Assembly (NCBI RefSeq): GCF_900130075.1
Contig: NZ_LT671418.1
Coordinates: 2,790,001-2,854,000, forward strand
DNA: 64,000 nt
Source of the DNA: Herminiimonas arsenitoxidans
Lineage (GTDB): Bacteria > Pseudomonadota > Gammaproteobacteria > Burkholderiales > Burkholderiaceae_D
Reading direction: 5' to 3'
Shown piece after piece: positions 1 through 10,410 of the stretch (within the stretch, counting starts at the first letter, position 1; every line of letters begins with the position of its first letter). The notes under the pieces are model-generated. The model was not told the origin of the DNA, did no database searches, and worked only from the letters and a program-made list of their open reading frames with translations. Both the position numbers and the translations under genes were made by a program.

Positions 1-1
1 C

Positions 2-880
2 CTCACGACAGTCATTACGCTGGTAACCGGCACAATGTTCTTGATGTGGTTGGGTGAGCAGATTACCGAACGTGGTTTGGGTAACGGCATCTCGATCATC
101 ATTTTCGCTGGTATCGCGGCAGGTTTGCCAAGTGCAGTTGCAGGTTTGTTTGAATTGGTTCGTACCGGTTCGATGAATGCACTGTCAGCAATTCTGATCT
201 GTCTGGTGGTTGCTGCTGTAACGTATCTGGTTGTGTTCATTGAACGTGGCCAACGCAAGATCTTGGTGAACTATGCCAAGCGTCAAGTGGGTAACAAGAT
301 TTACGGTGGTCAAAGCAGTCATTTGCCATTGAAGTTGAATATGGCTGGTGTGATTCCTCCGATTTTCGCTTCGTCGATTATTTTGTTCCCGGCGACGATT
401 ACGAGCTGGTTCACATCGGGTGAAACGACAAGCAAGTTTGTCCTGTTCTTGAAGGATCTTGCAGCGTCGATGGCACCAGGTGAGCCGATTCATGCTTTGC
501 TGTATGCTGCTGCGATTGTTTTCTTCTGCTTCTTCTATACCGCTTTGGTATTCAACAGCAAAGAGACAGCCGATAATTTGAAGAAGAGTGGTGCGTTTGT
601 TCCAGGTATACGTCCTGGTGATCAAACCGCTCGGTATATTGATAAGATTTTGACTCGGTTGACATTGGCTGGCGCGGTCTATATTACGCTGGTGTGTTTG
701 CTGCCTGAATTCTTGATCGCTCGTTGGAAGGTACCGTTCTACTTCGGTGGAACATCACTTCTGATTATTGTGGTGGTAACGATGGACTTCATGGCACAGG
801 TGCAAAACTACGTGATGTCGCAGCAATATGAATCGTTGCTCCGCAAAGCGAATTTCAAGGGCGGGATTCCAACGCGCTAA
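2..880 (+). CDS. secY: Protein translocase subunit SecY, C-terminal part (5' end outside window)
   Basis: SecY forms the channel of the SecYEG translocon in the inner membrane. The window opens inside the gene. The frame is open from base 2 with no stop, giving about 292 residues, roughly the C-terminal two thirds of a typical SecY of about 440. Recognisable parts are a segment with [13 protein letters not shown], the cytoplasmic loop FIERGQRKI, the segment [13 protein letters not shown], and the conserved end with [14 protein letters not shown]. Several hydrophobic membrane segments are visible. It is the last gene of the spc operon and runs into infA with a gap of 24 bases. Identity is certain; only the start is missing. 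Confidence 0.98.
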   Translation, partial: LTTVITLVTGTMFLMWLGEQITERGLGNGISIIIFAGIAAGLPSAVAGLFELVRTGSMNALSAILICLVVAAVTYLVVFIERGQRKILVNYAKRQVGNKIYGGQSSHLPLKLNMAGVIPPIFASSIILFPATITSWFTSGETTSKFVLFLKDLAASMAPGEPIHALLYAAAIVFFCFFYTALVFNSKETADNLKKSGAFVPGIRPGDQTARYIDKILTRLTLAGAVYITLVCLLPEFLIARWKVPFYFGGTSLLIIVVVTMDFMAQVQNYVMSQQYESLLRKANFKGGIPTR

Positions 881-904
881 GCGCGAAGGAAAACGGGCAA
901 ACGA

Positions 905-1123
905 ATGGCAAAAGACGACGTAATCCAAATGCAGGGGGAGATTCTAGAGAATCTTCCAAACGCAACATTTCGAGTTAAGTTGGAAAATGGGCACGTAGTG
1001 CTTGGTCATATTTCAGGAAAAATGCGCATGAACTATATTCGCATTTTGCCTGGCGACAAGGTGACGGTAGAATTGACACCTTATGACTTAAGTAGGGCAC
1101 GTATTGTGTTCCGTACTAAGTAA
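905..1123 (+). CDS. infA: Translation initiation factor IF-1
   Basis: IF-1 binds the 30S A site during initiation together with IF-2 and IF-3. The product is 72 residues, the usual length, and is a single S1/OB-fold domain. Family motifs such as [22 protein letters not shown] and [15 protein letters not shown] are present. It sits between secY and rpmJ, the standard betaproteobacterial position. The ATG at 905 gives the canonical N-terminus MAKDD. Confidence 0.98.
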   Translation: MAKDDVIQMQGEILENLPNATFRVKLENGHVVLGHISGKMRMNYIRILPGDKVTVELTPYDLSRARIVFRTK

Positions 1124-1163
1124 CTTTAAAAACGAATCAAGAACTGTAAGAAAGAGGGCAAAA

Positions 1164-1277
1164 ATGAAAGTGCTCGCATCAGTCAAGCGGATCTGCCGCA
1201 ACTGTAAGATCATCAAGCGCAAGGGCGTCGTTCGAGTAATTTGCATCGAACCGCGTCATAAGCAGCGCCAAGGTTAA
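1164..1277 (+). CDS. rpmJ: 50S ribosomal protein L36 (zinc-binding type)
   Basis: This 37-residue reading frame begins [14 protein letters not shown] and ends KQRQG. It carries the zinc ligands of the C+ form of L36: Cys11, Cys14, Cys27 and His32. L36 is the smallest 50S protein and stabilises 23S rRNA near the peptidyl-transferase region. The gene lies between infA and rpsM, as expected, with a GAGGG-like ribosome binding site (AAAGAGGGC) a few bases upstream of the ATG. Because the zinc ligands are intact, a zinc-free paralogue could exist elsewhere in the genome; none is seen here. Confidence 0.97.
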   Translation: MKVLASVKRICRNCKIIKRKGVVRVICIEPRHKQRQG

Positions 1278-1305
1278 TTTAACGTTATTGATTGAGGAAT
1301 AACGA

Positions 1306-1671
1306 ATGGCACGTATCGCAGGGGTAAACGTACCCAACCATCAACATACTGTAATCGGTCTGACCGCTATTTATGGTATTGGCCGCCCACGTTCGCAAAA
1401 AATTTGCGACACAGCCGGTGTTCTGACCACTAAAAAGGTCAAAGATCTGGACGACAACGAGCTCGAAAAGCTGCGCGATGAGATTGCAAAATTCATCGTC
1501 GAAGGCGATCTGCGCCGCGAAATCTCGATGAACATCAAGCGCCTGATGGACTTGGGTTGCTATCGTGGTATGCGTCATCGCAAAGGTTTGCCTTGCCGTG
1601 GTCAGCGTACACGTACGAATGCACGTACTCGCAAGGGTCCGCGTAAAGCAGCACAATCGCTGAAGAAATAA
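1306..1671 (+). CDS. rpsM: 30S ribosomal protein S13
   Basis: S13 sits in the head of the 30S subunit and contacts the P-site tRNA and the 50S subunit. The product is 121 residues with the family start [11 protein letters not shown] and the basic C-terminus [14 protein letters not shown] that reaches the tRNA. A helix-two-turns-helix region ([17 protein letters not shown]) follows the N-terminus. It is the first gene of the alpha operon part (rpsM-rpsK-rpsD-rpoA-rplQ). A TGAGGAA ribosome binding site precedes the ATG. Confidence 0.98.
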   Translation: MARIAGVNVPNHQHTVIGLTAIYGIGRPRSQKICDTAGVLTTKKVKDLDDNELEKLRDEIAKFIVEGDLRREISMNIKRLMDLGCYRGMRHRKGLPCRGQRTRTNARTRKGPRKAAQSLKK

Positions 1672-1716
1672 TTCAAGTAAGTAGTTCGATTAGACGTCGG
1701 ATTCAAGGAAAGAATA

Positions 1717-2121
1717 ATGGCAAAAGCACCTAATAACGCCGCAGCAGCACGTGTGCGTAAGAAAGTTAAAAAGAACGTTGCTGAAGGCATCGCGCACGTA
1801 CACGCGTCTTTCAACAACACCATCATCACGATCACAGATCGTCAAGGCAATGCGCTGTCATGGGCAACGTCTGGCGGTGCTGGCTTCAAGGGTTCGCGTA
1901 AATCGACTCCGTTTGCAGCGCAGGTTGCAGCAGAAGCAGCTGGCAAGGTCGCGATTGAATGTGGCATCAAGAATCTGGAAGTTCGCATCAAGGGCCCAGG
2001 CCCAGGCCGTGAATCGGCTGTGCGTGCGTTGAACAATCTCGGTATCAAAATTACCCAGATTCAAGACGTTACACCAGTGCCACATAACGGTTGCCGCCCA
2101 CCAAAGCGTCGTCGTATCTAA
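1717..2121 (+). CDS. rpsK: 30S ribosomal protein S11
   Basis: S11 lies on the 30S platform near the Shine-Dalgarno/anti-Shine-Dalgarno helix. The product is 134 residues. Family blocks include [40 protein letters not shown] and the C-terminal [18 protein letters not shown]. An AAGGAAAG ribosome binding site precedes the ATG. It is followed by a hairpin with a T-rich tail before rpsD, so the operon may be partly segmented here. Confidence 0.98.
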   Translation: MAKAPNNAAAARVRKKVKKNVAEGIAHVHASFNNTIITITDRQGNALSWATSGGAGFKGSRKSTPFAAQVAAEAAGKVAIECGIKNLEVRIKGPGPGRESAVRALNNLGIKITQIQDVTPVPHNGCRPPKRRRI

Positions 2122-2162
2122 GCATTTGTTGTATCAACGGTAGTTTGTTGTGCCGTAATTCG

Positions 2163-2190
2163 CCCGCCAAAGACCTTGGCGGGTTTTGTT
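2163..2190 (+). terminator. Hairpin with T-rich tail between rpsK and rpsD
   Basis: CCCGCCAAAG and CCTTGGCGGG flank a short loop and are followed by TTTTGTT. This has the form of a Rho-independent terminator or attenuator. It lies inside an operon that is usually co-transcribed, so partial termination or RNA processing is more likely than a full stop. Confidence 0.6.
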
Positions 2191-2202
2191 CTTAAGTAAG
2201 CC

Positions 2203-2241
2203 CACTGTCTGATTGCAGATTTGTCAGACTAGCGCTCAGTG
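2203..2241 (+). promoter_or_regulatory. Possible structured leader of rpsD
   Basis: An outer pair CACTG/CAGTG (2203-2207 with 2237-2241) encloses an inner pair GTCTGA/TCAGAC (2207-2212 with 2224-2229). The structure lies about 55 bases upstream of the rpsD start. S4 is the autoregulator of the alpha operon in E. coli, so an S4-responsive element is an attractive guess. There is no sequence match to a known motif and the stems are short. Confidence 0.25.
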
Positions 2242-2296
2242 AATTGGTTTTCGCAAGAAGATTCATTCGGGGCGTCATTATCTAAAGGAAATTCTC

Positions 2297-2920
2297 GTGG
2301 CACGTTATATTGGACCTAAAGCAAAACTCTCCCGTCGTGAAGGTACCGACCTTTTCCTGAAAAGCGCACGTCGTTCGCTGGACTCGAAATGCAAACTTGA
2401 TTCGAAACCTGGTCAACATGGTCGCACTTCCGGTGCTCGTACCTCTGACTACGGCAATCAATTGCGTGAGAAGCAAAAAGTTAAACGTATGTACGGCATC
2501 TTGGAACGTCAGTTCCGCCGCTACTTCGCAGAAGCCGACCGCCGTAAAGGCAATACCGGCGAAACATTGTTGAAATTGCTCGAAGCGCGTCTCGACAACG
2601 TCGTGTATCGCATGGGCTTTGGTTCGACACGTGCTGAAGGCCGTCAGTTGGTCTCGCACAAAGCGTTCACCGTCAACGGTATCGTTGTCAACATCGCTTC
2701 GTACCAAGTTAAACCGGGCGACGTAATCGCCGTTCGTGAAAAATCGAAAAAACAAGTGCGTATCGTTGAGGCTTTGTCCTTGGCTGAACAAATCGGTATG
2801 CCATCATGGGTATCTGTTGATGCTAAGAAAATGGAAGGTACTTTCAAGTCCTCTCCAGATCGTAGCGAAATCGCTAACGACGTCAACGAATCGTTGATCG
2901 TCGAATTGTATTCCCGTTAA
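2297..2920 (+). CDS. rpsD: 30S ribosomal protein S4
   Basis: S4 is a primary assembly protein of the 30S subunit and, in E. coli, the translational repressor of the alpha operon. The product is 207 residues, standard length, and starts [15 protein letters not shown]. The S4 RNA-binding domain is at about residues 95-160 ([23 protein letters not shown]). The start is GTG at 2297, with an AAAGGAAAT ribosome binding site. The N-terminus has no zinc-binding cysteines, so this is the zinc-free form. It is set apart from rpsK by 175 bases holding a terminator-like hairpin. Confidence 0.98.
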   Translation: MARYIGPKAKLSRREGTDLFLKSARRSLDSKCKLDSKPGQHGRTSGARTSDYGNQLREKQKVKRMYGILERQFRRYFAEADRRKGNTGETLLKLLEARLDNVVYRMGFGSTRAEGRQLVSHKAFTVNGIVVNIASYQVKPGDVIAVREKSKKQVRIVEALSLAEQIGMPSWVSVDAKKMEGTFKSSPDRSEIANDVNESLIVELYSR

Positions 2921-2933
2921 TACTGAATCCCCG

Positions 2934-2955
2934 GCCCACCTTCTGGTGGGCTTTT
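2934..2955 (+). terminator. Hairpin with T tail between rpsD and rpoA
   Basis: GCCCACC (2934-2940) pairs perfectly with GGTGGGC (2945-2951) around a four-base loop, followed by TTTTCTCG. It is a short but clean terminator-like stem. As rpoA lies only 60 bases on, it probably acts as an attenuator or processing site. Confidence 0.55.
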
Positions 2956-3014
2956 CTCGTAATGCCATCAGCCTTATCGGTGTAATGAGCCGAGGGTATT
3001 GAAAAGGACATTTC

Positions 3015-3992
3015 ATGCAAAACAGTTTGTTGAAGCCACGTATTATTGAAGTTGAAGTGCTCGGTGCCGGTCACGCTAAAGTCGTAATGGAACCGTTCGA
3101 ACGTGGTTATGGCCACACCTTGGGTAACGCGCTGCGTCGCGTTCTGTTGTCTTCGATGGTTGGTTACGCGCCAACAGAAGTCACTATCGCTGGTGTAGTT
3201 CACGAATACTCGTCACTCGACGGCGTGCAGGAAGACGTTGTTGATCTGTTGTTGAATCTGAAGGGCGTTGTGTTCAAGTTGCACAACCGTGACGACGTCA
3301 CCTTGATTCTGAAGAAAGACGGCGAAGGCCCAGTGTTGGCATCCGATATCGAATTGCCACACGACGTTGAGCTGATCAACCCGGATCACGTGATTGCTCA
3401 CTTGACCGCCGGCGGCAAACTCGACATGCAGATCAAAGTCGAAAAAGGCCGTGGCTATGTACCAGGTAACGTTCGTCGCTTGTCGGAAGATACCAACAAG
3501 ACTATCGGCCGTATCATTCTGGACGCTTCGTTCTCGCCAGTTCGCCGCGTGTCGTACGCAGTTGAGTCGGCTCGTGTTGAACAGCGTACCGATCTGGACA
3601 AGCTGGTCATCAACATCGAAACAAACGGCGTGATCTCGCCAGAAGAAGCGATACGCCAATCGGCGCGCGTTCTGGTTGATCAACTGAATGTATTCGCTGC
3701 TCTGGAAGGCACAGAAGCGCCAGCAGATGCACCTTCACGTGCACCTGCCGTCGATCCTATCCTGTTGCGCCCAGTCGATGATCTGGAACTGACAGTGCGT
3801 TCGGCTAACTGCCTCAAAGCAGAAAACATTTACTACATTGGTGATTTGATCCAACGTAGCGAAAATGAATTGTTGAAAACGCCTAACCTCGGCCGTAAGT
3901 CCTTGAATGAAATCAAGGAAGTATTGGCATCCCGCGGTTTGACGTTGGGCATGAAACTCGAAAACTGGCCGCCAGCTGGTTTGGAGAAGTAA
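3015..3992 (+). CDS. rpoA: DNA-directed RNA polymerase subunit alpha
   Basis: The alpha dimer scaffolds RNA polymerase assembly, and its C-terminal domain binds UP elements and activators. The product is 325 residues, near the usual length. The N-terminal dimerisation domain covers about residues 1-235 ([21 protein letters not shown]), followed by a Pro/Ala-rich linker. The C-terminal domain covers about 250-315 ([32 protein letters not shown]). Arg262 in [10 protein letters not shown] corresponds to the DNA-contacting Arg265 of E. coli. The start ATG has an AAAAGGACA ribosome binding site. Confidence 0.99.
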   Translation: MQNSLLKPRIIEVEVLGAGHAKVVMEPFERGYGHTLGNALRRVLLSSMVGYAPTEVTIAGVVHEYSSLDGVQEDVVDLLLNLKGVVFKLHNRDDVTLILKKDGEGPVLASDIELPHDVELINPDHVIAHLTAGGKLDMQIKVEKGRGYVPGNVRRLSEDTNKTIGRIILDASFSPVRRVSYAVESARVEQRTDLDKLVINIETNGVISPEEAIRQSARVLVDQLNVFAALEGTEAPADAPSRAPAVDPILLRPVDDLELTVRSANCLKAENIYYIGDLIQRSENELLKTPNLGRKSLNEIKEVLASRGLTLGMKLENWPPAGLEK

Positions 3993-3998
3993 TTTAAG

Positions 3999-4031
3999 TT
4001 GGGGTAGAGGCGACTCTGCCCCAATGGTTTT
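3999..4031 (+). terminator. Hairpin with T tail between rpoA and rplQ
   Basis: TTGGGGTAGAG (3999-4009) pairs with CTCTGCCCCAA (4014-4024) with one G-U pair, followed by TGGTTTTT. This is the third terminator-like hairpin inside the alpha operon. rplQ begins 109 bases further on and could also have its own promoter, although I see no strong one. Confidence 0.6.
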
Positions 4032-4139
4032 TGTAGTAGAATCCACCGTCGTAAAATTTATAGATACCGGTCCGCGTCATTGCACTATGCAGTGTCGATA
4101 GAAGAACTGGATTTAAACTCAAACTAGAAAGGAATTACC

Positions 4140-4535
4140 ATGCGTCACCGTCACGGCCTTCGTAAATTAAATCGTACTTCTTCGCATCGTCTTGCTATGT
4201 TGCGCAACATGACTGTTTCCTTGCTGCGTCACGAAGCAATCAAAACAACGTTGCCAAAAGCAAAAGAACTGCGTCGCGTTATTGAACCGATCCTGACTCT
4301 CGGCAAAACCGACAGCCTGGCAAACAAGCGTCTCGCCTTCAATCGCCTGCGCGATCGTGAAATGGTTGTCAAACTGTTTGCTGAACTCGGTCCACGTTAC
4401 GCTAACCGCAATGGCGGCTACCTGCGTATCTTGAAAATGGGTTTCCGTGTTGGCGACAACGCACCTATGGCATTTATCGAATTGGTTGATCGTCCAGATA
4501 CAACTGAAGCTGTTGACGATACCAGCGGCGAATAA
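4140..4535 (+). CDS. rplQ: 50S ribosomal protein L17
   Basis: L17 is a 50S protein near the polypeptide exit. The product is 131 residues and starts [17 protein letters not shown], the family signature. Further on are [24 protein letters not shown] and RPDTTEAV. It is the last gene of the alpha operon and is followed within 35 bases by a strong terminator. A GAAAGGAAT ribosome binding site precedes the ATG. Confidence 0.98.
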   Translation: MRHRHGLRKLNRTSSHRLAMLRNMTVSLLRHEAIKTTLPKAKELRRVIEPILTLGKTDSLANKRLAFNRLRDREMVVKLFAELGPRYANRNGGYLRILKMGFRVGDNAPMAFIELVDRPDTTEAVDDTSGE

Positions 4536-4569
4536 GTAAGCGACCGCGCAAGCGGTTTGCATAGATGAC

Positions 4570-4602
4570 AAAAGCCAGGCATAGCCTGGCTTTTGCTTTT
4601 TC
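4570..4602 (+). terminator. Rho-independent terminator of the alpha operon
   Basis: GCCAGGC (4574-4580) and GCCTGGC (4584-4590) form a perfect stem with a three-base loop, flanked by AAAA and by TTTTGCTTTTT. It directly follows rplQ and ends the ribosomal transcript. Confidence 0.9.
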
Positions 4603-4628
4603 AGAACGACAAAGATGTTTGTGGCAAG

Positions 4629-5591
4629 ATGGACGCTCTTAATAAAGAACCGTTACTCATGTCCGATTCTTCTATTCTCTCCGTCGTCGACTTGCATAAA
4701 TCGTTTGGCCGCCATGCTGCAACCAGCAAGGTGATTGATGGTTTGTCATTCGCATTGCGGCGCGGTGAATGCTATGGGCTATTGGGGCCAAATGGCGCAG
4801 GTAAAACAACGACACTGCGTCTGTGCCTGGGCTTAACTACGCCTGACAGTGGCACGATTACGCTGGTTGGTCACGCGATTCCACAATATGCGCGCGAAGC
4901 ACGTGCGCGTGTCGGTGTCGTACCGCAAGGCGATAATCTGGATCCTGATTTCACCGTATCGGAAAACCTGCTGGTCTTTGGCCGTTACTTTGGTATCGAT
5001 GACAAAACAATACTGACGCGTATTCCATCGCTGCTGGAATTTGCCAATCTGACGAATAAAAAAGACGCGCGTATTGGCGAGTTGTCCGGTGGCATGCGGC
5101 GCCGTTTAACCTTGGCGCGTGCCTTGGTTAACGATCCTGATCTGATCTTTATGGATGAGCCGACCACCGGTCTCGATCCGCAGGCGCGCCACATGATCTG
5201 GGAACGTCTGAAAGCGCTGCTGGCACGTGGCAAAACGATATTCCTGACCACACACTTCATGGATGAGGCGGAGCGCCTGTGCGACCGTCTCGCCGTGATG
5301 GATCATGGCAAATTAATTGTAGAAGGTTCGCCACGTGATTTGATTGCGCAACATATTGAGGCACAAGTGGTCGAAGTCTATGGCGATGGTGCAGCAGCAT
5401 GGGGTGCAGCGGAAGGACGGGCAAAATCAGCGCGTTATGAAGTCAGCGGTGAAACTATCTTTTGCTATACCAATGATGCGCAAGCCTTGCTTGATGGTTT
5501 GGATAAAACGCCCAATGTGCGCTACGTTCACCGTCCAGCCAATCTGGAAGATGTGTTTTTAAAATTGACCGGTAGGGAGATGCGAGATTGA
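4629..5591 (+). CDS. ABC transporter ATP-binding protein, NodI/DrrA-like
   Basis: This is the ATPase half of an ABC-2 type exporter; its partner permease overlaps it by 4 bases. The product is about 320 residues. Walker A ([10 protein letters not shown]), the signature [15 protein letters not shown], Walker B ([10 protein letters not shown]) and an H-loop ([11 protein letters not shown]) are all present. The family covers NodI (lipo-oligosaccharide export) and antibiotic/drug exporters. Similarity to NodI does not mean symbiosis, and the substrate cannot be told from sequence. The longer frame begins with TTG at 4593 inside the terminator T-tract and is unlikely. ATG 4629 or ATG 4659 (MSDSSIL) are the realistic starts; neither has a strong ribosome binding site. 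Confidence 0.85.
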   Translation: MDALNKEPLLMSDSSILSVVDLHKSFGRHAATSKVIDGLSFALRRGECYGLLGPNGAGKTTTLRLCLGLTTPDSGTITLVGHAIPQYAREARARVGVVPQGDNLDPDFTVSENLLVFGRYFGIDDKTILTRIPSLLEFANLTNKKDARIGELSGGMRRRLTLARALVNDPDLIFMDEPTTGLDPQARHMIWERLKALLARGKTIFLTTHFMDEAERLCDRLAVMDHGKLIVEGSPRDLIAQHIEAQVVEVYGDGAAAWGAAEGRAKSARYEVSGETIFCYTNDAQALLDGLDKTPNVRYVHRPANLEDVFLKLTGREMRD

Positions 5592-6373
5592 AATCGACCT
5601 TATACGCTTTGCCTACTTTTTCGCTGCGCGCCTTCCCAGTCTGGCAACGCAATTTCCTAGTGTGGAAAAAACTGGCAGGTGCCAGCGTGCTGGGCAATAT
5701 TGCCGATCCATTGATTACGCTGGTTGCTTTCGGTTATGGCCTCGGTAGCTTGCTGACGCATGTGAATGGCATTCCATATATTCAATATCTGGCATCTGGC
5801 TCGATATGCATGTCCATCATGATGGCGGCTTCGTTTGAGGCGCTGTATTCAGCTTTCTCGCGCATGCATGTGCAGAAGACGTGGGAGGCGCTGTTGAATG
5901 CGCCGCTATCACTGGATGATGTGGTGCTGGCAGAAATGTTGTGGGCAGCGACCAAGGCCTTGATCTCGGGTGTGGCGATCCTGTGCGTGATCTTTGCTCT
6001 AGGTATAGGTTTGCATTGGCATACTATCCTCGTAGTGCCTTTGCTGTTCTTGATCGGCATGATGTTCGCATCCCTAGGCTTGGTGATTAATGCATTGGCT
6101 AAAGGCTACGATTTCTTCACCTACTATTTCACGCTGGTGTTGACGCCGATGATCTTTTTGTCAGGTGTGTATTATCCGATAGCGCAATTGCCATCGTGGT
6201 TGCAGGTGATCTCCAGTATATTGCCGCTGGGTGCCGCGGTGAATTTGGTGCGCCCACTGATTCTGGGTACTTGGCCGCCAACGCCGGTGCTGGATATAGG
6301 CATATTGCTTATATATTGCGTCGCAGGATTTTATGTGGCGATCGTATTGACGCGCAAACGTCTCTTGAATTGA
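5588..6373 (+). CDS. ABC-2 type transporter permease, NodJ-like
   Basis: This is the membrane half of the exporter encoded with the preceding ATPase. The product is 261 residues with about six hydrophobic segments and the ABC-2 family pattern [19 protein letters not shown]... [20 protein letters not shown]. The FLSGVYYP motif is characteristic of the family. The start is TTG at 5588, overlapping the stop of the ATPase gene, with an AGGGAG ribosome binding site upstream, so the two are probably translationally coupled. It is followed 17 bases later by cutA. Confidence 0.83.
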   Translation: MKSTLYALPTFSLRAFPVWQRNFLVWKKLAGASVLGNIADPLITLVAFGYGLGSLLTHVNGIPYIQYLASGSICMSIMMAASFEALYSAFSRMHVQKTWEALLNAPLSLDDVVLAEMLWAATKALISGVAILCVIFALGIGLHWHTILVVPLLFLIGMMFASLGLVINALAKGYDFFTYYFTLVLTPMIFLSGVYYPIAQLPSWLQVISSILPLGAAVNLVRPLILGTWPPTPVLDIGILLIYCVAGFYVAIVLTRKRLLN

Positions 6374-6390
6374 ACGAAGGTTGAATACGC

Positions 6391-6732
6391 ATGTCGATAA
6401 CAGGCCAAGTATTGTTGGTGTGCAGCAATGTGCCCAATATAGAAAGCGCGAAGAAGTTAGCGCAGCACTTGCTTGAACAACGTTTGGCTGCGTGCGTGAA
6501 TATCTTGCCTGCAGTGCAATCTATGTATCGCTGGCAAGGCGTGATTGAAGAGGCAAGTGAAGTAACGCTACATATTAAAACGACACAAGCGCGTTACACC
6601 GAATTGGAAGCAGCGATCAAGGCCGCGCACCCATACGATGTGCCGGAAATTATTGCAGTTCCCGTTGTTGAAGGTTTGTCGGTCTATCTCGATTGGGTGA
6701 GGCAGGAAACAAATAAGGATAGTGATGTTTAA
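6391..6732 (+). CDS. cutA: Divalent-cation tolerance protein CutA
   Basis: CutA is a small trimeric ferredoxin-fold protein linked to copper tolerance in E. coli; its molecular role remains uncertain. The product is 113 residues. Family motifs are LLVCSNVPNIESAKKLAQHLLEQRLAACVN, the SMYRWQG segment, and HPYDVPEIIAVPVVEG near the C-terminus. Its stop overlaps the start of dsbD; the cutA-dsbD pairing also occurs in E. coli. The ATG at 6391 gives the normal N-terminus. Confidence 0.93.
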   Translation: MSITGQVLLVCSNVPNIESAKKLAQHLLEQRLAACVNILPAVQSMYRWQGVIEEASEVTLHIKTTQARYTELEAAIKAAHPYDVPEIIAVPVVEGLSVYLDWVRQETNKDSDV

Positions 6733-8485
6733 GAAATGGATGTTGATGCTGCGCGGCTTTTTGCTCGCAATTGTATTGTGCGGCTTGGCGCCGCTTGTGC
6801 ACGCTGATGAAGATTTTTTGAACCCTGAAGTAGCGTTCAAATTTTCTGCGCGCATGGACGATGCAAAAACAATAGTAGTCACTTATGCGATCGCCGACGG
6901 TTATTACATGTACCGTGAACGCTTTGCATTCAAAGCCGCTGGTGCAACATTGGGCGAGCCGATTATTCCTGATGGAAAAATCAAATTCGATGAAACGTTT
7001 CAGAAGGATGTCGAAACGTATCGCAATAGTGTGACGATACGTATTCCGGTAGAGGCCTCTGCACCGTTCACATTGATAGCGACCAGCCAGGGTTGTTCGG
7101 ATAAAGGCTTGTGCTATTCGCCTATGGATTCCGAGGCGCGTTTATCGGTTGCAGGCGGCGGAGCAGAGATATTGTCATCGTCTACCCCTGCTGCGCAGGC
7201 AGGCAATGCTTTGCCTGAATCTGAAATGGGGCAGATAGAACGTTCGCTGAAAAGCGGGAAGTTGCTGACCATATTGCCATTGTTCTTTTTGCTGGGCTTG
7301 GGGCTGGCGTTTACGCCTTGCGTCTTGCCTATGGTGCCTATCCTTTCCAGCATCATTGTGGGTGAAGGCACGCAAGTAAAGCGTAGTCGCGGCTTTGTAT
7401 TGGCGCTGGTGTATTCGCTGGGTATGGCCATCGTCTATACCTTGCTCGGCACGGCAGCGGGCTTGATCGGTGAAGGCTTGGCAGCGGCGCTACAGAATCC
7501 GTGGGTCTTGGGTACCTTCGCTATTTTGATGGTTGTACTGGCCTTGTCGATGTTTGATGTTTATCAATTGCAGATGCCAGCAGCAATACAAACCAAATTG
7601 ACGCAGGCATCGGAGAAGCAATCTGCCGGCAAGTTAATCGGCGTGTTCATCATGGGTGCTTTGTCGGCCCTGATAGTTGGTCCTTGCGTGGCCGCTCCTT
7701 TAGCCGGTGCCTTGGTCTATATCAGCCAGACTCGTGATGTGATGATAGGTGGCAGTGCTCTGTTTACGATGGCGATCGGTATGAGTGTGCCTTTATTGCT
7801 AGTCGGTTTGTCAGCAGGCGCTTTGTTGCCGCGTGCCGGGATGTGGATGGATGCGGTCAAGCGTTTCTTTGGCGTGCTGATGCTGGTCGTCGCTTTGTGG
7901 ATGGTGTCGCCGGTGATTCCTGCTGTTGCGCAAATGCTGGGCTGGACTGCGCTGCTGGTTGGTTATGGCGCCTACTTGTTGTGGGGCGCAAAAGGTGGTT
8001 GGTTCTCGAAGGCGGTTGGTTTGATTTGCGTCGTACTCGGCATGTTGCAATTGGTAGGCGTCGCAACCGGTGGCCGTGATGCATTGGCACCGCTTGAACA
8101 TTTGCAAGGCGAGCGTCAAGAGAAGGTGACGTTCAAGCATGTTAAAACGGTAGCGGATCTGGACGCCGCTTTGGCGCAGGCTAAAGGCAAACATGTGATG
8201 CTGGATTTTTATGCGGATTGGTGTGTCTCTTGTATCGAGATGGAAAAGCTGACTTTCACTGATCAGCGTGTGCGTACCCACTTCGCTGAAATGGTTCTGC
8301 TGCAGGTCGATGTGACGGCGAACGATGCAGAAGACAAAGCCATGTTGCGTCGCTTCAATTTATTCGGACCGCCGGGCATTATTTTCTTTGATAAGGCCGG
8401 TCAGGAAATCCAGGGCGGGCGTGTCATTGGTTTTCAGAACGCAGACAAGTTCACGCAATCATTGGCACTGATCAAGCAATTTTAA
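6725..8485 (+). CDS. dsbD: Thiol:disulfide interchange protein DsbD
   Basis: DsbD carries electrons from cytoplasmic thioredoxin across the inner membrane to periplasmic DsbC, CcmG/ResA-type proteins and others. The product is 586 residues in the three-part arrangement. A signal peptide (about 1-24) is followed by the alpha domain with Cys124 and Cys130 (GCSDKGLCYS). The membrane domain has Cys199 (FTPCVLP) and Cys321 (VGPCVAAP). The C-terminal thioredoxin-like domain has Cys500-Val-Ser-Cys503. All six redox cysteines are present. GTG at 6722 directly precedes ATG 6725; both overlap the cutA stop. The cytochrome c maturation genes at 12-15.6 kb would be natural users of its reducing power. 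Confidence 0.96.
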   Translation: MFKKWMLMLRGFLLAIVLCGLAPLVHADEDFLNPEVAFKFSARMDDAKTIVVTYAIADGYYMYRERFAFKAAGATLGEPIIPDGKIKFDETFQKDVETYRNSVTIRIPVEASAPFTLIATSQGCSDKGLCYSPMDSEARLSVAGGGAEILSSSTPAAQAGNALPESEMGQIERSLKSGKLLTILPLFFLLGLGLAFTPCVLPMVPILSSIIVGEGTQVKRSRGFVLALVYSLGMAIVYTLLGTAAGLIGEGLAAALQNPWVLGTFAILMVVLALSMFDVYQLQMPAAIQTKLTQASEKQSAGKLIGVFIMGALSALIVGPCVAAPLAGALVYISQTRDVMIGGSALFTMAIGMSVPLLLVGLSAGALLPRAGMWMDAVKRFFGVLMLVVALWMVSPVIPAVAQMLGWTALLVGYGAYLLWGAKGGWFSKAVGLICVVLGMLQLVGVATGGRDALAPLEHLQGERQEKVTFKHVKTVADLDAALAQAKGKHVMLDFYADWCVSCIEMEKLTFTDQRVRTHFAEMVLLQVDVTANDAEDKAMLRRFNLFGPPGIIFFDKAGQEIQGGRVIGFQNADKFTQSLALIKQF

Positions 8486-8546
8486 GTGCGACGCAGCTTG
8501 CGCTATGATCATAGCTCCTCGTTATTTGTATAGTTGTTATTTGTCG

Positions 8547-8575
8547 TTGGGAAAGTGGTCTGGCAGGGCTATAGT
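8547..8575 (+). promoter_or_regulatory. Candidate sigma-70 promoter for the peroxiredoxin gene
   Basis: TTGGGA (8547-8552) and TATAGT (8570-8575) are separated by 17 bases, 35 bases upstream of the gene start. The match is four of six for the -35 and five of six for the -10. No OxyR-like motif was recognised. Confidence 0.4.
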
Positions 8576-8610
8576 CAGACTTTAATGATTACAGTGCAAA
8601 GGAGAAAGCA

Positions 8611-9249
8611 ATGACTTTACGTTTAGGCGATACTGCCCCCGATTTCACGCAAGATTCGTCGATCGGCAAAATAAAATTTCACGAATGGGCAGGCGATTCC
8701 TGGGTTGTTTTATTCTCGCATCCAGCTGACTTTACACCGGTCTGCACGACTGAGCTGGGCCTGACCGCCAAGCTGAAACCTGAGTTCGACAAACGCAATG
8801 TGAAAGCGATTGCACTGTCGGTTGATCCAGCAGACAAGCACGTCGAGTGGATCAAGGATATCGAAGCCACGCAAAAAACCGTGGTTGGTTTTCCTATTGT
8901 TGCGGATGCGGACAAATCGGTTTCCACTCTGTATGACATGATCCATCCGAATCAATCGGCGACGGCTACCGTGCGTTCGCTGTTCGTGATCGATCCGCAA
9001 AAGAAAATCCGTCTGACAATTACTTATCCTATGAGCACCGGCCGTAACTTCGATGAAGTGCTGCGCGTGATCGATGCCTTGCAATTGACTGATGGTTACA
9101 CCGTTGCAACACCAGGTAACTGGCGCGATGGCGATGACGTGATCATTCCGCTGACGGTACAGGATGAGGCAGTCATCAAGCAGAAGTATCCTAAGGGTTA
9201 CAAGGCTGAGCGTCCTTATCTGCGCCTGACACCACAACCGAATAAATAA
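8611..9249 (+). CDS. Peroxiredoxin, Prx6-type (1-Cys)
   Basis: This AhpC/TSA-family enzyme reduces hydrogen peroxide and organic peroxides in the cytoplasm. The product is 212 residues, typical of the Prx6 group. The peroxidatic Cys45 sits in HPADFTPVCTTELG. The Prx6-specific C-terminal domain follows (GYTVATPGNWRDGDDVIIP, RPYLRLTPQP). There is no second conserved resolving cysteine in the usual 2-Cys position, which fits a 1-Cys mechanism. A strong AAAGGAGAAAG ribosome binding site precedes the ATG. It is a single gene between dsbD and a terminator. Confidence 0.94.
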   Translation: MTLRLGDTAPDFTQDSSIGKIKFHEWAGDSWVVLFSHPADFTPVCTTELGLTAKLKPEFDKRNVKAIALSVDPADKHVEWIKDIEATQKTVVGFPIVADADKSVSTLYDMIHPNQSATATVRSLFVIDPQKKIRLTITYPMSTGRNFDEVLRVIDALQLTDGYTVATPGNWRDGDDVIIPLTVQDEAVIKQKYPKGYKAERPYLRLTPQPNK

Positions 9250-9266
9250 TCGGTATTGCTGCAAAT

Positions 9267-9299
9267 AAAAAAGCGTCCATTTGGACGCTTTTTGTTTTT
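9267..9299. terminator. Bidirectional terminator between peroxiredoxin gene and hemB
   Basis: AAAAAGCGTCC and GGACGCTTTTT form a strong stem with runs of A on one side and T on the other. It can therefore end transcription from both the peroxiredoxin gene (plus) and hemB (minus), which converge here. Confidence 0.88.
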
Positions 9300-9321
9300 C
9301 TACTGACTTCCTAATCCGTGA

Positions 9322-10344
<1,023 letters not shown>

Positions 10345-10410
10345 TCAACAAAATGAGGGTTGTTAAAAAAACGGGAAAAATAAATGAAACTTTTTTACCG
10401 TATGCTCATC

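Noticed and set aside
4629..6373. Nodulation (symbiosis) genes
   Set aside because: The pair resembles NodI/NodJ only as members of a broad ABC-2 exporter family; no nod genes are nearby.
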